64,000 nucleotides of DNA. Source: Cellulophaga sp. Hel_I_12. GTDB lineage: Bacteria; Bacteroidota; Bacteroidia; Flavobacteriales; Flavobacteriaceae. Position 1 is the stretch's first letter, and each line of letters begins with the position of its first letter. Both the position numbers and the translations under genes were made by a program. Under the pieces are notes generated by a model. That model had not been told where the DNA came from and did no database searches. It saw nothing but the letters and a program-made list of their open reading frames with translations. Shown piece after piece: positions 55,644-64,000 of this stretch. The stretch is from assembly GCF_000799565.1 (NCBI RefSeq), contig NZ_JUHB01000001.1, positions 1,116,001-1,180,000 of the forward strand, read 5' to 3'.

Positions 55644-56591
55644 ATGACAATTACCCAATTACAATATGTTCTTGCTGTTGCTGAGTATAAAAATTTTACT
55701 TTAGCTGCCGAAAAAAGTTTTGTAACACAACCCACCTTAAGTATGCAAGTTCAGAAGTTAGAGGATGAATTAGACATTCTTATTTTTGATCGGAGCAAAA
55801 AGCCCATTGCTATTACCGAAGTTGGTAAAAAAATTGTTGCACAAGCTAAAAATATTGTCAATGAAGCCAATAGAATAAAAGATATTGTCGATCAAGAAAA
55901 GGGGTTTATCGGTGGCGAATTTGTTCTAGGAATTATCCCTACGGTTATGCCCACGTTATTGCCTATGTTTTTAGATACATTTATCAAAAAATACCCCAAG
56001 GTAAATCTAATTATCAAAGAGCAAAATACAGACGATTTAATTCGGAATATTCAAGATGGCCATATTGATGCTGCCATTGCCGTAACTCCTTTAGAAATTG
56101 AATTTATCAAAGAACGCCCACTTTATTATGAACCTTTTGTAGGGTACATTCCTAAAAATCATCGTTTAGGGAATTCCTCAAAAATTGATGTAAGTGATTT
56201 GGATATCAATGACGTATTACTGCTACAAGACGGACATTGCTTTAGAGATGGAGTGTTAAATTTATGTAATACCTCTAAAGTAGCTCATAGAGAACAATTT
56301 CAGATACAAAGTGGAAGTTTCGAAACCTTAATTAATTTGGTCAATGAAGGTATGGGGATGACGCTTTTGCCCTATCTAAATACTTTAGGCTTAAGTGAAA
56401 CCAAAAAAGAAAATTTGAAATATTTTAACACCCCATCACCCGCAAGAGAGGTAAGTATTATCTACCATAAAAGTGAATTAAAAATTCAAATTACAGAAGC
56501 TATTAAAGAAGTAATTTCAAGTATCGTTCGTGGAGCGATTACTTTTCAAGATGTTAAAATCATAAGTCCGATTACCAACACAAAAAAATAA
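55644..56591 (+). CDS. oxyR: OxyR-type LysR family hydrogen-peroxide sensor
   Basis: A 315-residue LysR regulator: N-terminal winged helix-turn-helix (residues 1-60, FTLAAEKSFVTQPTLSMQVQ), linker helix, then substrate-binding-like domain. Cys199 and Cys208 in LQDGHCFRDGVLNLC match the peroxide-sensing pair of E. coli OxyR in position and spacing (GHC-x8-C). It should activate catalase, peroxiredoxin and iron-storage genes under peroxide. Stop overlaps a bidirectional terminator. Confidence 0.95.
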   Translation: MTITQLQYVLAVAEYKNFTLAAEKSFVTQPTLSMQVQKLEDELDILIFDRSKKPIAITEVGKKIVAQAKNIVNEANRIKDIVDQEKGFIGGEFVLGIIPTVMPTLLPMFLDTFIKKYPKVNLIIKEQNTDDLIRNIQDGHIDAAIAVTPLEIEFIKERPLYYEPFVGYIPKNHRLGNSSKIDVSDLDINDVLLLQDGHCFRDGVLNLCNTSKVAHREQFQIQSGSFETLINLVNEGMGMTLLPYLNTLGLSETKKENLKYFNTPSPAREVSIIYHKSELKIQITEAIKEVISSIVRGAITFQDVKIISPITNTKK

Positions 56592-56620
56592 AAAAGCCAC
56601 CAAATTTGGTGGCTTTTTTT
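56591..56620. terminator. Bidirectional terminator, perfect palindrome
   Basis: AAAAAGCCACCAAA with TTTGGTGGCTTTTT, 15-base arms with almost no loop, T runs both ways. Shared by oxyR and the convergent small gene. Confidence 0.9.
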
Positions 56621-56621
56621 A

Positions 56622-56819
56622 TTAATTCGTAATTAATATTAAACTTTGTTGCAATTCAGGCTTGTCGTCAATGAACTGTTGAAGCCAAATTTTTAGTTGT
56701 TCTACTTCCTCTGGCAACAATATTGAAATTGCTTTTTTTACTTCTTTATAAAATAATCGTGTATCAAAACTAACTTTTTTGAGCACTACAATAGTATACT
56801 CAAGCATTGATTCTGTCAT
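56622..56819 (-). CDS. Small conserved protein of unknown function
   Basis: A 65-residue, cytoplasmic, helical protein: MLEYTIVVLKKVSFDTRLFYKEV, then KKAISILLPEEVEQLKIW and an end KPELQQSLI. The pattern (SFD-x-x-LF-x-KE, LLPEEV-x-x-L-x-x-W) fits a small conserved Bacteroidota family I have seen without an assigned role. A proper stop before a strong terminator and a gene start of its own support reality. Convergent with oxyR. Confidence 0.75.
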   Translation of the reverse strand: MTESMLEYTIVVLKKVSFDTRLFYKEVKKAISILLPEEVEQLKIWLQQFIDDKPELQQSLILITN

Positions 56820-56942
56820 GATAAAAAATTTTTTATTGTTAGGCCTAAGATAACCAAAAAAAAATACATTTTATTACTTATACCTAGTTAAAAAATAGAT
56901 AAATTGCTGTTAAATCACTTAAATTACGTAGTTTTCAACAGT

Positions 56943-58229
56943 ATGAAACCATTCTTTTTTATGAGAAAATTTATTGTTATCGTATTGTTATTGAGTACTT
57001 TATCAAGCTGCACAACTACAAAAAAACAGTATATAAAGAAGCAAACTGCAAAGATTTTAAACGATGCTGTTTTCGAAAATCAATTTTTAGGTGTCATGGT
57101 CTATGATCCCGTAAAAAAGGACACCTTGATAAGCCTTAATAGCCACAAGTATTTTTTACCAGCTAGTACTACTAAAATTTTTACCTTGTACACAGCCCTG
57201 CGATCCTTACCTGACAAAATTCCCGCTTTAAAATATAGGGCTATTAAGGATACTCTGTATATTCAAGGCACTGGCGATCCAACATTTTTACATCCCTATT
57301 TTCAAGATAGTACTACCCTATCATTTCTAAAAAATTACAAAAACATCGCACTTATTTTAAATAATTTTGAATCAGAACGCTATGGCCCTGGATGGGCTTG
57401 GGAAGACTATGAATTTTATTTTCAACCAGAGCGCAATGCCTTTCCTATGTATGGTAATGTGGTATCTATAACCAAAGCCGATACGATAAAGATAACTCCC
57501 GACTACTTCAAAAATAATGTCATAGACCTAAGCCATACCAAAAGCAGAGCCGATTATAGCAATACCTTTTATACTAATTTTGCTAAAAAAGACAGCATCG
57601 AAATACCCTTTATAACAGATACTACCCTTACAAAAAACCTTTTAGAACAGGTATTAGATAAAAAAGTTAGTATTGCAAACCAATTTCCTATGGGAGAAAA
57701 AAGCATCTTATACAGTGTGTCCTCAGATTCGGTTTACAAAAGAATGATGGAGGTAAGTGATAATTTTTTAGCAGAGCAATTATTGGTACTATCGAGTGCT
57801 ACCTTATCGGATACCTTAAATGTTGAAATGGCTCAAAAAAATATCCTTCAACAGCAATTAATTGGTTTATCCGAGCAACCTAGATGGGTTGATGGTTCTG
57901 GATTATCACGATACAATCTGTTTTCTCCTGCATCATTTATTCAAATTTTAGATAAAATGTATACCGAAGAACCCAAAGAACGCTTGTTTAATTTGTTTCC
58001 TGTGCGGGGGAAATTGACAGTAGCTGAAGGTTTAGATGGGGAAGGAGTTCCCTATATCTATGCTAAATCAGGTTCTTTTGGGAACAATTACAATCTAAGT
58101 GGGTACTTGCTCACCAACTCAGGCAAGGTATTGATTTTTAGTTTTATGAATAATCATTACAGAGCATCTACAGAAGAAATAAAAAAAAGGATGTACGCTT
58201 TTTTTGAAAACCTAAGAGATCATTACTAA
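56943..58229 (+). CDS. dacB: D-alanyl-D-alanine carboxypeptidase/endopeptidase (PBP4, S13 family) lipoprotein
   Basis: About 428 residues from ATG at 56943 (ATG at 56961 is also possible; 56904 is too far upstream). The lipoprotein signal ends at LSSC. Penicillin-binding motifs: SxxK in PASTTKIFTL, SxN in SDNFLAEQLL, and KSG in YAKSGSFGNN, which together define peptidase S13. It trims or cleaves peptidoglycan cross-links in the periplasm. Lipid anchoring is unusual for E. coli PBP4 but common in Bacteroidota. Confidence 0.92.
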   Translation: MKPFFFMRKFIVIVLLLSTLSSCTTTKKQYIKKQTAKILNDAVFENQFLGVMVYDPVKKDTLISLNSHKYFLPASTTKIFTLYTALRSLPDKIPALKYRAIKDTLYIQGTGDPTFLHPYFQDSTTLSFLKNYKNIALILNNFESERYGPGWAWEDYEFYFQPERNAFPMYGNVVSITKADTIKITPDYFKNNVIDLSHTKSRADYSNTFYTNFAKKDSIEIPFITDTTLTKNLLEQVLDKKVSIANQFPMGEKSILYSVSSDSVYKRMMEVSDNFLAEQLLVLSSATLSDTLNVEMAQKNILQQQLIGLSEQPRWVDGSGLSRYNLFSPASFIQILDKMYTEEPKERLFNLFPVRGKLTVAEGLDGEGVPYIYAKSGSFGNNYNLSGYLLTNSGKVLIFSFMNNHYRASTEEIKKRMYAFFENLRDHY

Positions 58230-58359
58230 GTAAAAAAAACAGCTTTCATATTGCCTATTTTCTGAAGAAAGTGACTGAATTTAAAATAAAAATGACGGCG
58301 TTTATACCATGCTTTTAAGCACCTTGATGCATCCCTTTTTTCAATACCTATCGTACACT

Positions 58360-59157
58360 TTAAAACCTATTATCTCCATCCAGCAGGTTCCCTAACTTCC
58401 CTAAGACACTTCCCTCTCCTTTATCTTTTCCGCCATTAGGTATCGATGCCAAAACTCTACCTGCCAGTCTACTAAACGGTAATGATTGTATATACACCGT
58501 ACCTGGGCCGCGTAATGTGGCGAAAAACAGACCTTCTCCACCAAAAATTGAGTTTTTTATACCTCCAACAAACTCGATATCATAATCGACGGTTTGTGTA
58601 AACCCAACAATACATCCTGTATCTACTTTTAAAACTTCACCTGCCTTTAGTTGTTTTACAGCTAAGGTACCCCCTGCATGAATAAAAGCCAAACCATCAC
58701 CTTCGAGTTTTTGCATGATAAAGCCTTCTCCACCAAATAAACCACGCCCTAAGCGTTTTGAAAACTCTATACCAATAGCAACGCCTTTAGCCGCGCATAG
58801 AAAAGAATCTTTCTGACATATAAATTTTCCCTGTATCTCCGATAAATCAACGGCTAGAATTTTTCCGGGATACGGAGATGCAAAACTAATTTTTCGCTTC
58901 AATCGTCCAGAATTTAAGAAGGCAGTCATAAACAGACTCTCCCCAGTTAATAATCGTTTTCCTGCAGAAAAAAATTTCCCCAAAACTCCTTTGTCTTGAT
59001 TAGAACCATCACCAAAAATAGTATCCATAACAATATCCGTATCCATCATCATAAAGCTACCTGCTTCGGCAACAACTGCTTCTTGAGGGTCTAGTTCTAT
59101 CTCTACAAACTGCATTTCTTCTCCAAAAATTTGATAGTCAATTTCGTGTGCGTTCAT
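58360..59157 (-). CDS. AIM24/TIGR00266 family protein
   Basis: A 265-residue cytoplasmic protein. Starts [25 protein letters not shown]; landmarks [34 protein letters not shown], and the later [18 protein letters not shown] are the TIGR00266/AIM24 beta-barrel pattern. Function unknown; fungal relatives affect mitochondria. It is the last gene of a three-gene minus operon. Confidence 0.92.
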   Translation of the reverse strand: MNAHEIDYQIFGEEMQFVEIELDPQEAVVAEAGSFMMMDTDIVMDTIFGDGSNQDKGVLGKFFSAGKRLLTGESLFMTAFLNSGRLKRKISFASPYPGKILAVDLSEIQGKFICQKDSFLCAAKGVAIGIEFSKRLGRGLFGGEGFIMQKLEGDGLAFIHAGGTLAVKQLKAGEVLKVDTGCIVGFTQTVDYDIEFVGGIKNSIFGGEGLFFATLRGPGTVYIQSLPFSRLAGRVLASIPNGGKDKGEGSVLGKLGNLLDGDNRF

Positions 59158-59209
59158 TTTACTTTTTTTAAATAGTTATTCAATTTTTTTTACACAAGCT
59201 TATGAAATA

Positions 59210-59701
59210 CTAAGTTGTTATCTTATTAAGAATTTGCTGCATCGCTTCTGGATTTTGAGTTCCTACCAAATACTTCTGGCCATTTTTTAATCGAATAGCC
59301 AATCCTTTATTTCCTTTCACATTATAAACCATCCCATAGCTGCCACTTATTCTGATGCCGTATCCAACAAATCTATAGGTTACCACGTTTGCAGACTGGA
59401 TCTCACTCCATTCCCAAGATTTTTTAAAAAATGGAAAAAAGCGAACCGTAATTGCTACTTGATCAATGGTAGTGTTCAATCGCATCACTAGAAACAGCAG
59501 CAGAACCAATAACATAATGACTAGCGAAATCCAAATATCATTAGAAGGATCCAAATGAAAAGAAGAATTTTTAGGGTTGGGAACATCTATAGTAGGTGGT
59601 ATTAAAGTATAGGCTATGATTACAATAGGCGCTATAAGGAGCAACCACAACCACCATTGGGTAAACTTTTGTTGCTCACTAAATAGTATTTTAGGCTTCA
59701 T
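59210..59701 (-). CDS. Membrane protein with PH-like tail
   Basis: About 163 residues from the ATG at 59701 (GTG at 59704 also possible). Two membrane helices (about residues 14-32 and 50-68), then a soluble beta/helix region (ITVRFFPFFKKSWEWSEI, KGLAIRLKNGQKYLVGTQNPEAM) with the look of a bacterial PH domain. No firm family. Sits between the DUF4442 and AIM24 genes; four bases overlap spacing with upstream stop suggests coupling. Confidence 0.7.
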   Translation of the reverse strand: MKPKILFSEQQKFTQWWLWLLLIAPIVIIAYTLIPPTIDVPNPKNSSFHLDPSNDIWISLVIMLLVLLLFLVMRLNTTIDQVAITVRFFPFFKKSWEWSEIQSANVVTYRFVGYGIRISGSYGMVYNVKGNKGLAIRLKNGQKYLVGTQNPEAMQQILNKITT

Positions 59702-59704
59702 CAC

Positions 59705-60160
59705 TTATTGTTTTAGGCGTATGGTCCACTCAAAGTTAAAGGTAGATACCACGACTCCATCCGCATTTACGCCTACTGATTTCATCCAAATGGTTTGCCC
59801 TTCGCCTGTTGCTACCGCTGTATCAATAGCCCCTTTTATTAAATCACCATCTTCGCAGGTAAAGGTAATTTTACCCCTTGCTTTTTTAGAAAAACTAGCA
59901 TTATTATGGGCCACAAGCATAGATATATGATGACCACTTTCTTTAATTTGATCAATCATCATAGCTCCAGTACTTAATTCGGCCGCCATACCTTGTACGG
60001 CCCAAAACATAGAATTAAAAGGATTCTGATTCACCCAACGATGCTTTACGGTAACTACCGCTTTACTTCTTTCAATATGCCGTAAACGCACGCCACACCA
60101 CCATGCCGATGGTAATTTAAAAAATGCAAACATGTTAAACTTACTTGCGGATACTGCCAT
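59705..60160 (-). CDS. DUF4442 (hotdog-fold) protein
   Basis: A 151-residue cytoplasmic protein. The DUF4442 pattern is visible: FKLPSAWWCGVRLRHI, HRWVNQNPFNSMFWAVQGMAAEL, and KITFTCEDGDLI. It has the hotdog fold and may be a thioesterase on acyl-CoA. First gene of the minus-strand operon, divergent from DUF4870. Confidence 0.9.
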   Translation of the reverse strand: MAVSASKFNMFAFFKLPSAWWCGVRLRHIERSKAVVTVKHRWVNQNPFNSMFWAVQGMAAELSTGAMMIDQIKESGHHISMLVAHNNASFSKKARGKITFTCEDGDLIKGAIDTAVATGEGQTIWMKSVGVNADGVVVSTFNFEWTIRLKQ

Positions 60161-60243
60161 AGTTATGCTTAATATTCCATAAAAGTATTGAAAAATATTG
60201 AGCTATCAATTGTTAATTTTTTGTTAATATTTGGTACTATGTG

Positions 60244-60275
60244 TTGCATAGTACCTTCTTTTGGATATATATTTG
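60244..60275 (+). promoter_or_regulatory. Promoter of DUF4870 gene
   Basis: TTG (60244-60246), 21-base spacer, TATATTTG (60268-60275), then ATG at 60295. A canonical Bacteroidota promoter by eye. Confidence 0.6.
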
Positions 60276-60294
60276 TATAAGAAATTACCAAGTT

Positions 60295-60777
60295 ATGACA
60301 GATACATTATCAAAACACGAGAAAAATTTATCCGCATTACTACATGCTTCTACGTTTTCAAAATTCTTTTTCCCTTTTGGAAACTTTATTGTGCCTTTAG
60401 TTTTATGGACAGCCAATAAAAATGAATACCGTTTTGTAGACTATAATGGAAAGCAGGTTTTGAACTTTCAGCTAAGTTTATTGCTCTATGCTATAGTACT
60501 CGGCCTAATTAGTGTTCCATTATTTATCGGGTTTCTGCCGAATATCTTTGAATTTGGAAACTTTTCATTTGGAAATTTAAATGATTTTAATCGCTTTAAT
60601 TTTCATTTTAATAGTGATGCCTTCCGATTTGGGAGCTGGCTAATTCCACTAGGGATCACCGGATTATTACACACTGCCTTATTTGTACTAAATATTGTGT
60701 ATACTATTCTCGGGGTCATCAAAACAAATGAAGGAGAAAAATTTTCCTATCCCTTAACCATTAAATTTATAAAGTAA
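60295..60777 (+). CDS. DUF4870 membrane protein
   Basis: A 160-residue protein from ATG at 60295 (the longer frame to 60241 overlaps the promoter). Four membrane segments and the family start HEKNLSALLHASTFSKFFFPFGNFIVPLVLW, FVDYNGKQVLNFQLS. DUF4870 is a small membrane family of unknown function; it is commonly near PspC-type stress proteins, as here, 175 bases before PadR. Confidence 0.92.
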   Translation: MTDTLSKHEKNLSALLHASTFSKFFFPFGNFIVPLVLWTANKNEYRFVDYNGKQVLNFQLSLLLYAIVLGLISVPLFIGFLPNIFEFGNFSFGNLNDFNRFNFHFNSDAFRFGSWLIPLGITGLLHTALFVLNIVYTILGVIKTNEGEKFSYPLTIKFIK

Positions 60778-60951
60778 GCATAAAAGGTATTCATCACACC
60801 TTTACAAGGAGGAGTTTATTCATCAATCTGAAATCAATTAAAACAAAATGCAATTCTCATCAGAATCAACAAAAAGAACGAACAGTCACATATGCCGTAT
60901 AATTTAACCATCAGGTTAGCTTGATATGTGCATTAAAAGCAAGGCAAAATT

Positions 60952-61287
60952 ATGAATGTAGAAAATACAAAAGCGCAAATGCGTAAAGGAGTTTTAGAAT
61001 ACTGCATCCTCTCCATTTTAAATGGAGAAGATAAGTATGCTTCTGAAATTCTAGAAACCTTAAAAAATGCAAAAATGCTAGTCGTAGAAGGCACTATTTA
61101 CCCCTTACTGACACGATTAAAAAATGCGGGATTATTAAATTACAGATGGGAAGAGTCTACCTCCGGCCCACCGAGAAAGTATTACACCTTAACAGAAACA
61201 GGTAAACTATTCTTAAAAGAGCTCGATTCCACTTGGGATGAATTAAGAAGTGCAACAAATTTGGTAACCAACAACAAAAACAACTAA
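60952..61287 (+). CDS. PadR family transcriptional regulator
   Basis: A 111-residue winged-helix protein: MRKGVLEYCILSILNGEDKYASEIL, GTIYPLLTRLKNAGLL, SGPPRKYYTLTETGK. The short form (only the DNA-binding part and helix) is PadR-s1-like. Immediately upstream (2 bases) of the PspC gene, which it probably represses. Confidence 0.95.
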   Translation: MNVENTKAQMRKGVLEYCILSILNGEDKYASEILETLKNAKMLVVEGTIYPLLTRLKNAGLLNYRWEESTSGPPRKYYTLTETGKLFLKELDSTWDELRSATNLVTNNKNN

Positions 61288-61289
61288 CG

Positions 61290-63122
61290 ATGAATAAGAC
61301 AGTAAATATAAATCTCGCTAATATACTTTTTCATATTGATGAGGATGCCTATAACCGAATGAAAAGGTACCTTGAATCTGTAAAACGTTCCTTTGCCAAT
61401 ACCCCTGGGAGTGATGAAATATTGGCAGATATCGAAGCTAGAATAGCGGAACTTTTCCACGAAAAGTTAGCCAACGATCGACAAGTAATTACCTCTAAAG
61501 TAGTTGATGAAGTAATTGCCATTATGGGTCAACCCGAAGATTACATCGTTGATGAAGATATTTTTGAAGACGAACCTAGAAAAAATACGACCGAAGCCAA
61601 ACGAGTTAAGAAACTATACCGCGATGTCGATAAGAAATATGTTGCGGGGGTTTCGGCAGGACTCGCACATTATGTTGGTATTGAAGCCATATGGGTTCGA
61701 ATCTTATGGCTCGCGTTAACTTTTTTCTCTGGTGGTGGTTTTATTTTAATTTACGGTTTATTGTGGATTTTAATTCCTGAGGCTAAAACCACTGCTGAAA
61801 AATTAGACATGCGTGGTGAAGACGTAAACATCAGTAATATTGAACGCAAGGTCAAAGAGGGTTTTGATGATGTTGCCGAGCGCGTTAAAAATGTAGATTA
61901 TGAAAAAGTAGGCAATAAAGTTAAGAGTAGTAGTAAAACTTTTTTTGATACGATAGGCGATATCATCATGTTTTTCTTTAAAATTTTCGGAAAATTCATG
62001 GGGATACTATTAATATTGGCTGGAGGAATAGGCCTATTAGCCATGCTTGTAGCCTTATTTACTGCAGGTGTTTTTGATAACGTACATGTGGGCCCATTAA
62101 ACCTATATGAATTGGTGGATGCTACCAATACACCCCTGTGGTTGGTGGTCGTATGTACCTTCTTTTTAGGGGCAATTCCATTATTTTTTCTCATGTATTT
62201 AGGTCTTAAAATATTGATTACCAATTTAAAATCTATAGGTTCAGTAGCCAAATTCACACTACTAGGCTTATGGTTACTATCCTTAATTTTCTTTATAGTT
62301 TTAGGGGTACAACAAGCCACTTCAAGAGCATTTTGGGATACTACAGCCATCACAAACGAATATCCCTTAGCAAACCAAAACGATACCTTAAATATTGTAT
62401 TAAATTCTAATGAAGTCTATTGGAAAAGAAAGCAAATGAATTTAGGCGATTTAATGGTGAGTTTTGATGATGAGGGCAATGAAATATTAGTTTCCAATGA
62501 TGTGCGTTTTAGCTTTAAAACTTCAACGGATTCTTTAATGCGCGTAGAGGTTAAAAAAAATGCAAATGGGAGTACTTTTTCAAATGCTAGAGAAACGGCC
62601 GAAAAAATTAACTATACCTATTCTATAAGCGGTAATACCATTAATTTCAATGATTTTTTAATTACAGATCGCGAAAATAAATTCAAAAATCAAGAAGTAA
62701 AAGTAGTCGTCTATATTCCGAAAGGCACTTTGCTAAACTATTCGGGTTTCGGTAAGGATTGGTGGGCCTTAGATTTACAAAGAAATGATTTCCCAGAAGA
62801 CGCTAAGATATCAGATTTTACCTATAAAATGAATGCCAATGATAGTGTTATTTGTACCAACTGTCCAGAAAAAGAAGTCAATATTTCAAACGAAAATAAT
62901 AAGGTGAAAATAAATGCCAACGGAATTGATATTAACCTCAACGACAATGGCGAAAAAGGCAGTATTAAAATTGATAAAAACGGAATTGATATCAACATCG
63001 AAGATACGAATGACAAGGGGAAGATTAAGATTGACGAAAATGGAATTGATATTGATATTAAAGACAATAGAGAATCGTTTAAAATGAAAATTGACGAAAA
63101 CGGCGTGAACGTAAATAATTAA
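61290..63122 (+). CDS. PspC domain membrane protein with C-terminal repeats
   Basis: A 610-residue protein. N-terminal helical region (residues 1-100) with a DUF-like regulatory look, then PspC domain at about 105-170 (KLYRDVDKKYVAGVSAGLAHYVG, FFSGGGFILIYGLLWILIPEA), further TM helices (about 225-265, 285-310, 320-345), a long soluble region, and from about residue 535 four copies of a KI(D/N)xNG(I/V)(D/N)(I/V) repeat. PspC senses membrane stress in other bacteria. Cotranscribed with the PadR regulator. Confidence 0.92.
   Translation: MNKTVNINLANILFHIDEDAYNRMKRYLESVKRSFANTPGSDEILADIEARIAELFHEKLANDRQVITSKVVDEVIAIMGQPEDYIVDEDIFEDEPRKNTTEAKRVKKLYRDVDKKYVAGVSAGLAHYVGIEAIWVRILWLALTFFSGGGFILIYGLLWILIPEAKTTAEKLDMRGEDVNISNIERKVKEGFDDVAERVKNVDYEKVGNKVKSSSKTFFDTIGDIIMFFFKIFGKFMGILLILAGGIGLLAMLVALFTAGVFDNVHVGPLNLYELVDATNTPLWLVVVCTFFLGAIPLFFLMYLGLKILITNLKSIGSVAKFTLLGLWLLSLIFFIVLGVQQATSRAFWDTTAITNEYPLANQNDTLNIVLNSNEVYWKRKQMNLGDLMVSFDDEGNEILVSNDVRFSFKTSTDSLMRVEVKKNANGSTFSNARETAEKINYTYSISGNTINFNDFLITDRENKFKNQEVKVVVYIPKGTLLNYSGFGKDWWALDLQRNDFPEDAKISDFTYKMNANDSVICTNCPEKEVNISNENNKVKINANGIDINLNDNGEKGSIKIDKNGIDINIEDTNDKGKIKIDENGIDIDIKDNRESFKMKIDENGVNVNN
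62902..63119 (+). repeat. Degenerate tandem repeats at 3' end of PspC gene
   Basis: Four repeats of about 20 residues with core KI(D/N)xNG(I/V)(D/N)(I/V), the first three nearly identical in GGAATTGATAT, the fourth diverged (NGVNV). Predicts a repeat beta-solenoid-like extension at the protein end. Confidence 0.8.
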
Positions 63123-63276
63123 AAGTTTTGGAACTTTACACCTATCATAAAAAATAAACTTATAGGTTTAAGGTTCATTATAACAACTCAAGCCTGAATT
63201 TTGACAACTGAGTACTTATGAATACCAAAAACTTTTAAAAATCAACATCTTTACATCAATCTTAAAAACAACAATC

Positions 63277-63996
63277 ATGACAACATTAGTAAAAATTGCC
63301 ATTACCATAACCTTAAGTCTGCTTTTGACTTCTTGTGGATTGGACTTTAGCACAGGAGAAAAAGGAAATGGAAACATCACGGAGCAAACAAGAGAAGTCT
63401 TAGAAAACTTCACGACTATAGCAGCTTCTGAAGGTATCAACGTGTATGTAACACAAGCTGAAGAGTTTAAAATTAAAGTAGAGGCCGACGAAAACATCCA
63501 TGAATTAATTGGCACTGATATTAAAAATAACACCTTGAAAATTCATGCGATAAAAAATATTGGTAAGGCTACTAAAAACGTCTATGTATTTCTACCCATC
63601 ATCAACAGTTTAAATAGCTCTAGTGGCGCGCAGTTACAAACTGAAACGGTGATAAATACGTCAGAACTAAGCATCAATGCCAGCAGTGGAGCCCTTGTAG
63701 TTGCAAGTGTTACCACTGATAACATAAGCGTTGATGCGAGCAGCGGAGCCAATATCACACTATCTGGAACTGTAAAAAATAGCCGTGTAGATGCAAGCAG
63801 CGGTGCGAATATAAATGCCTCAGCGTTAACAACGGCGATAAGTAAGGCTCAAGCCAGTAGCGGAGCTAATGTACAACTGAATGTGGTTGAATCTTTATAT
63901 GCAGATGCCAGTAGTGGTGGTAATATATCCTATTCTGGTAATGCTACGCTCAGCAGTAAAAAAAGTGTTGCTGGTCAAATCAATAATGTTGATTAA
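63277..63996 (+). CDS. Head-GIN domain (DUF2807) lipoprotein
   Basis: A 239-residue lipoprotein (LLLTSC, Cys20). Begins GEKGNGNITEQTREVLENFTTIAASEGINVYV, the DUF2807/head-GIN start, then beta-helix-like turns with repeated (N/D)ASSGA motifs at about residues 117-225 (at least five times). Complete, ending four bases before the window end. Commonly near PspC/PadR genes in Flavobacteria and thought to sit in the outer membrane or periplasm; function unknown. Confidence 0.92.
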   Translation: MTTLVKIAITITLSLLLTSCGLDFSTGEKGNGNITEQTREVLENFTTIAASEGINVYVTQAEEFKIKVEADENIHELIGTDIKNNTLKIHAIKNIGKATKNVYVFLPIINSLNSSSGAQLQTETVINTSELSINASSGALVVASVTTDNISVDASSGANITLSGTVKNSRVDASSGANINASALTTAISKAQASSGANVQLNVVESLYADASSGGNISYSGNATLSSKKSVAGQINNVD

Positions 63997-64000
63997 TACC

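Noticed and set aside
63216..63533. Antisense frame opposite the head-GIN gene
   Set aside because: Shadow of a real gene with repetitive composition.
1..64000. tRNA, rRNA, CRISPR array, transposase or prophage
   Set aside because: No cloverleaf arms, repeat-spacer pattern or mobile-element protein was found by eye on either strand.

Overview
The window looks like a chromosomal stretch from a marine-type member of the Flavobacteriaceae (Bacteroidota). The DNA is AT-rich. Promoters that can be recognised carry the Bacteroidota -7 element TAnnTTTG. The gene content is typical of the group: TonB-dependent receptors with carboxypeptidase-regulatory N-termini, GLPGLI protein, DUF4331, DUF2490, DUF4870, head-GIN, 2TM-domain and LETM1-related proteins. 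I saw no rRNA, tRNA, CRISPR array, prophage or transposase.

Layout. 1-9.9 kb: 3' part of a bifunctional trehalose-phosphate synthase/phosphatase (cut by the window edge), an MFS transporter, three secreted peptidases (M28, M1, S9), a DUF1080 protein and DUF4199. 10-13.7 kb (minus): large TonB-receptor-like barrel plus GLPGLI protein. 14.2-17.2 kb: tightly packed adaptor/permease/ATPase export operon behind a 530-base region with inverted repeats. 17.4-27 kb: small secreted protein, CDP-alcohol phosphatidyltransferase, amidohydrolase, TPMT-like methyltransferase, BNR-repeat secreted protein, DUF2490, Cu/Zn superoxide dismutase lipoprotein, and an ECF sigma/anti-sigma pair. 27-30 kb: VOC protein and a TIGR04283-type glycosyltransferase, divergent from DUF547.

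30-35 kb (minus): a four-gene envelope operon of two DUF4331 proteins that look like consecutive halves of one domain, a TPR lipoprotein and a TonB receptor. 36.7-40.2 kb (minus): a signalling cluster with a histidine kinase carrying a C-terminal 2TM domain, three free 2TM proteins and a LytTR response regulator. 40.2-47.8 kb: a decayed copy of the 5' end of the FAD-dehydrogenase gene, DPP-IV-like S9 peptidase, the intact FAD dehydrogenase, RluF and a DEAD-box helicase. 47.9-49.4 kb: two about 92% identical short SSB genes flanking a Cys-rich lipoprotein whose 3' end is tandemly duplicated. 49.7-53.1 kb: a putative metal-uptake operon (His/Cys-rich small protein, TonB receptor, lipoprotein). 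53.2-64 kb: PaiB-type FMN protein, metallophosphoesterase, DUF2141, OxyR with both redox cysteines, PBP4-type carboxypeptidase, AIM24/DUF4442 cluster, and a DUF4870 / PadR / PspC / head-GIN envelope-stress-type cluster.

Most of the window is ordinary flavobacterial chromosome. The parts that deserve attention are the 2TM kinase cluster, the split DUF4331/TPR/TonB operon, the duplicated mosaic ssb genes with the repeat-altered Cys-rich lipoprotein, the His/Cys-rich TonB operon with a strong upstream palindrome, and the FAD-dehydrogenase pseudogene remnant. All functional statements rest on motif recognition by eye; no database search was run.
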